From Gemmatimonadota bacterium (lineage in GTDB: Bacteria; Gemmatimonadota; Gemmatimonadetes; Gemmatimonadales; Gemmatimonadaceae): a stretch of DNA of 5,838 nt. The notes beneath the pieces are model-generated. The model saw only the letters and a program-made list of their open reading frames with translations. It was not told the origin of the DNA and made no database searches. The position numbers and the translations under genes are program-made. This document shows positions 5,636 to 5,838 of the stretch, piece after piece (within the stretch, counting starts at the first letter, position 1; each line of letters begins with the position of its first letter). Location: the NCBI GenBank assembly GCA_003142495.1, contig PLMM01000351.1, positions 5,581-11,418 on the forward strand. The letters are read 5' to 3'.

Positions 5636-5838
5636 GTGCGCTTCACCTGGGATCCCGAGAAGCGCGAGCGGAATTTTGCGGAGCGAGCGTTCGATTTCGC
5701 CTTCGCCGCCTCGATCTTCGCGGGCCCGACTCTCGAGCGCATCGACACGCGCCAGGACTACGGAGAGGTCCGGCGGATCGCCCTCGGCGTGGCCGATGGC
5801 ATCCCGCTCACCGTGGTCTACACCGATCGGGCTGAGGC
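5636..5838 (+). CDS. brnT: BrnT-family ribonuclease toxin (3' end outside window)
   Basis: The first 67 codons and two bases are present; the family is usually about 90-95 residues, so roughly the last quarter is missing. The GTG at 5636 is chosen because it places RFTWDPEKRERN at the N-terminus, as in BrnT proteins (F.WD..K...N). Further family features follow: FDFAFAASIFAGPTLERID (19-37), DTRQDYGEVRRIALG (37-51) and the strand PLTVVYTDR (57-65). The KHG commonly following the N-terminal Asn is ERA here. BrnT folds like RelE and cleaves RNA; it is neutralised by BrnA, usually encoded immediately downstream, which would be beyond the window. Its own promoter and palindromic operator candidate lie directly upstream. 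It starts 55 bases after the proposed cut in site C, as in a gene cassette; toxin-antitoxin cassettes are known to stabilise chromosomal arrays. Confidence 0.85.
   Translation, partial: MRFTWDPEKRERNFAERAFDFAFAASIFAGPTLERIDTRQDYGEVRRIALGVADGIPLTVVYTDRAE

Noticed and set aside
5554..5835. 93-residue plus-strand frame over the right end.
   Set aside because: The frame starting at 5636 encodes unmistakable BrnT features, whereas this one gives an Arg-rich product and starts inside attC-like site C.
3799..5838. Insertion sequence, tRNA or CRISPR content in the non-coding stretches.
   Set aside because: No transposase frame, terminal inverted repeats with target duplications, cloverleaf, or regularly spaced repeats could be found. 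The repeats present fit cassette boundaries better.

Overview
The DNA is GC-rich: single 60-base rows counted by hand give about 68% G+C in the left gene and about 57% in the VOC gene. It looks like chromosome of a free-living Gram-negative-type bacterium, since one product is a type II-cleaved lipoprotein. A soil group such as Gemmatimonadota is possible, but the window does not fix the phylum.

Left half, minus strand (about 1-3800): two genes read leftward. The first is a secreted lipoprotein of 262 residues (3798-3010). After a 54-bp gap with a GC-rich hairpin comes a very large gene (2955 to beyond base 1). It fuses an APH/hydroxylysine-kinase-like domain, an M23 (LytM) metallopeptidase domain and a class III PLP enzyme of the phospho-lyase type. 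The catalytic signatures of all three domains are visible. The kinase and lyase parts suggest a two-step catabolism of an amino-alcohol: phosphorylation, then elimination of phosphate and ammonia. The role of the peptidase domain is unknown.

Right half, plus strand (about 3906-5838): the layout changes to short, unrelated genes all pointing the same way. They are separated by elements that resemble integron attC recombination sites: a right half-site at 3906-3943, a complete-looking site at 4712-4807 and a complete-looking site at 5521-5586. Sites A and C share an identical 28-bp block 1.6 kb apart. From the proposed recombination points, the next start codon lies 58, 52 and 55 bases downstream, as expected for gene cassettes. 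The cassette genes encode a DUF4386-type six-helix membrane protein, a VOC/glyoxalase-fold protein, a 73-residue two-helix membrane protein, and the start of a BrnT-family toxin. The toxin gene has its own candidate promoter, overlapped by a perfect 16-bp palindrome.

No integrase gene is visible, and the left flank is occupied by the lipoprotein gene. The best reading is the left edge of a cassette array lacking an adjacent integrase (CALIN-like) that abuts ordinary chromosomal genes. The toxin cassette could help stabilise the array. The integron interpretation rests on hand-read motifs and spacing and needs covariance-model confirmation.
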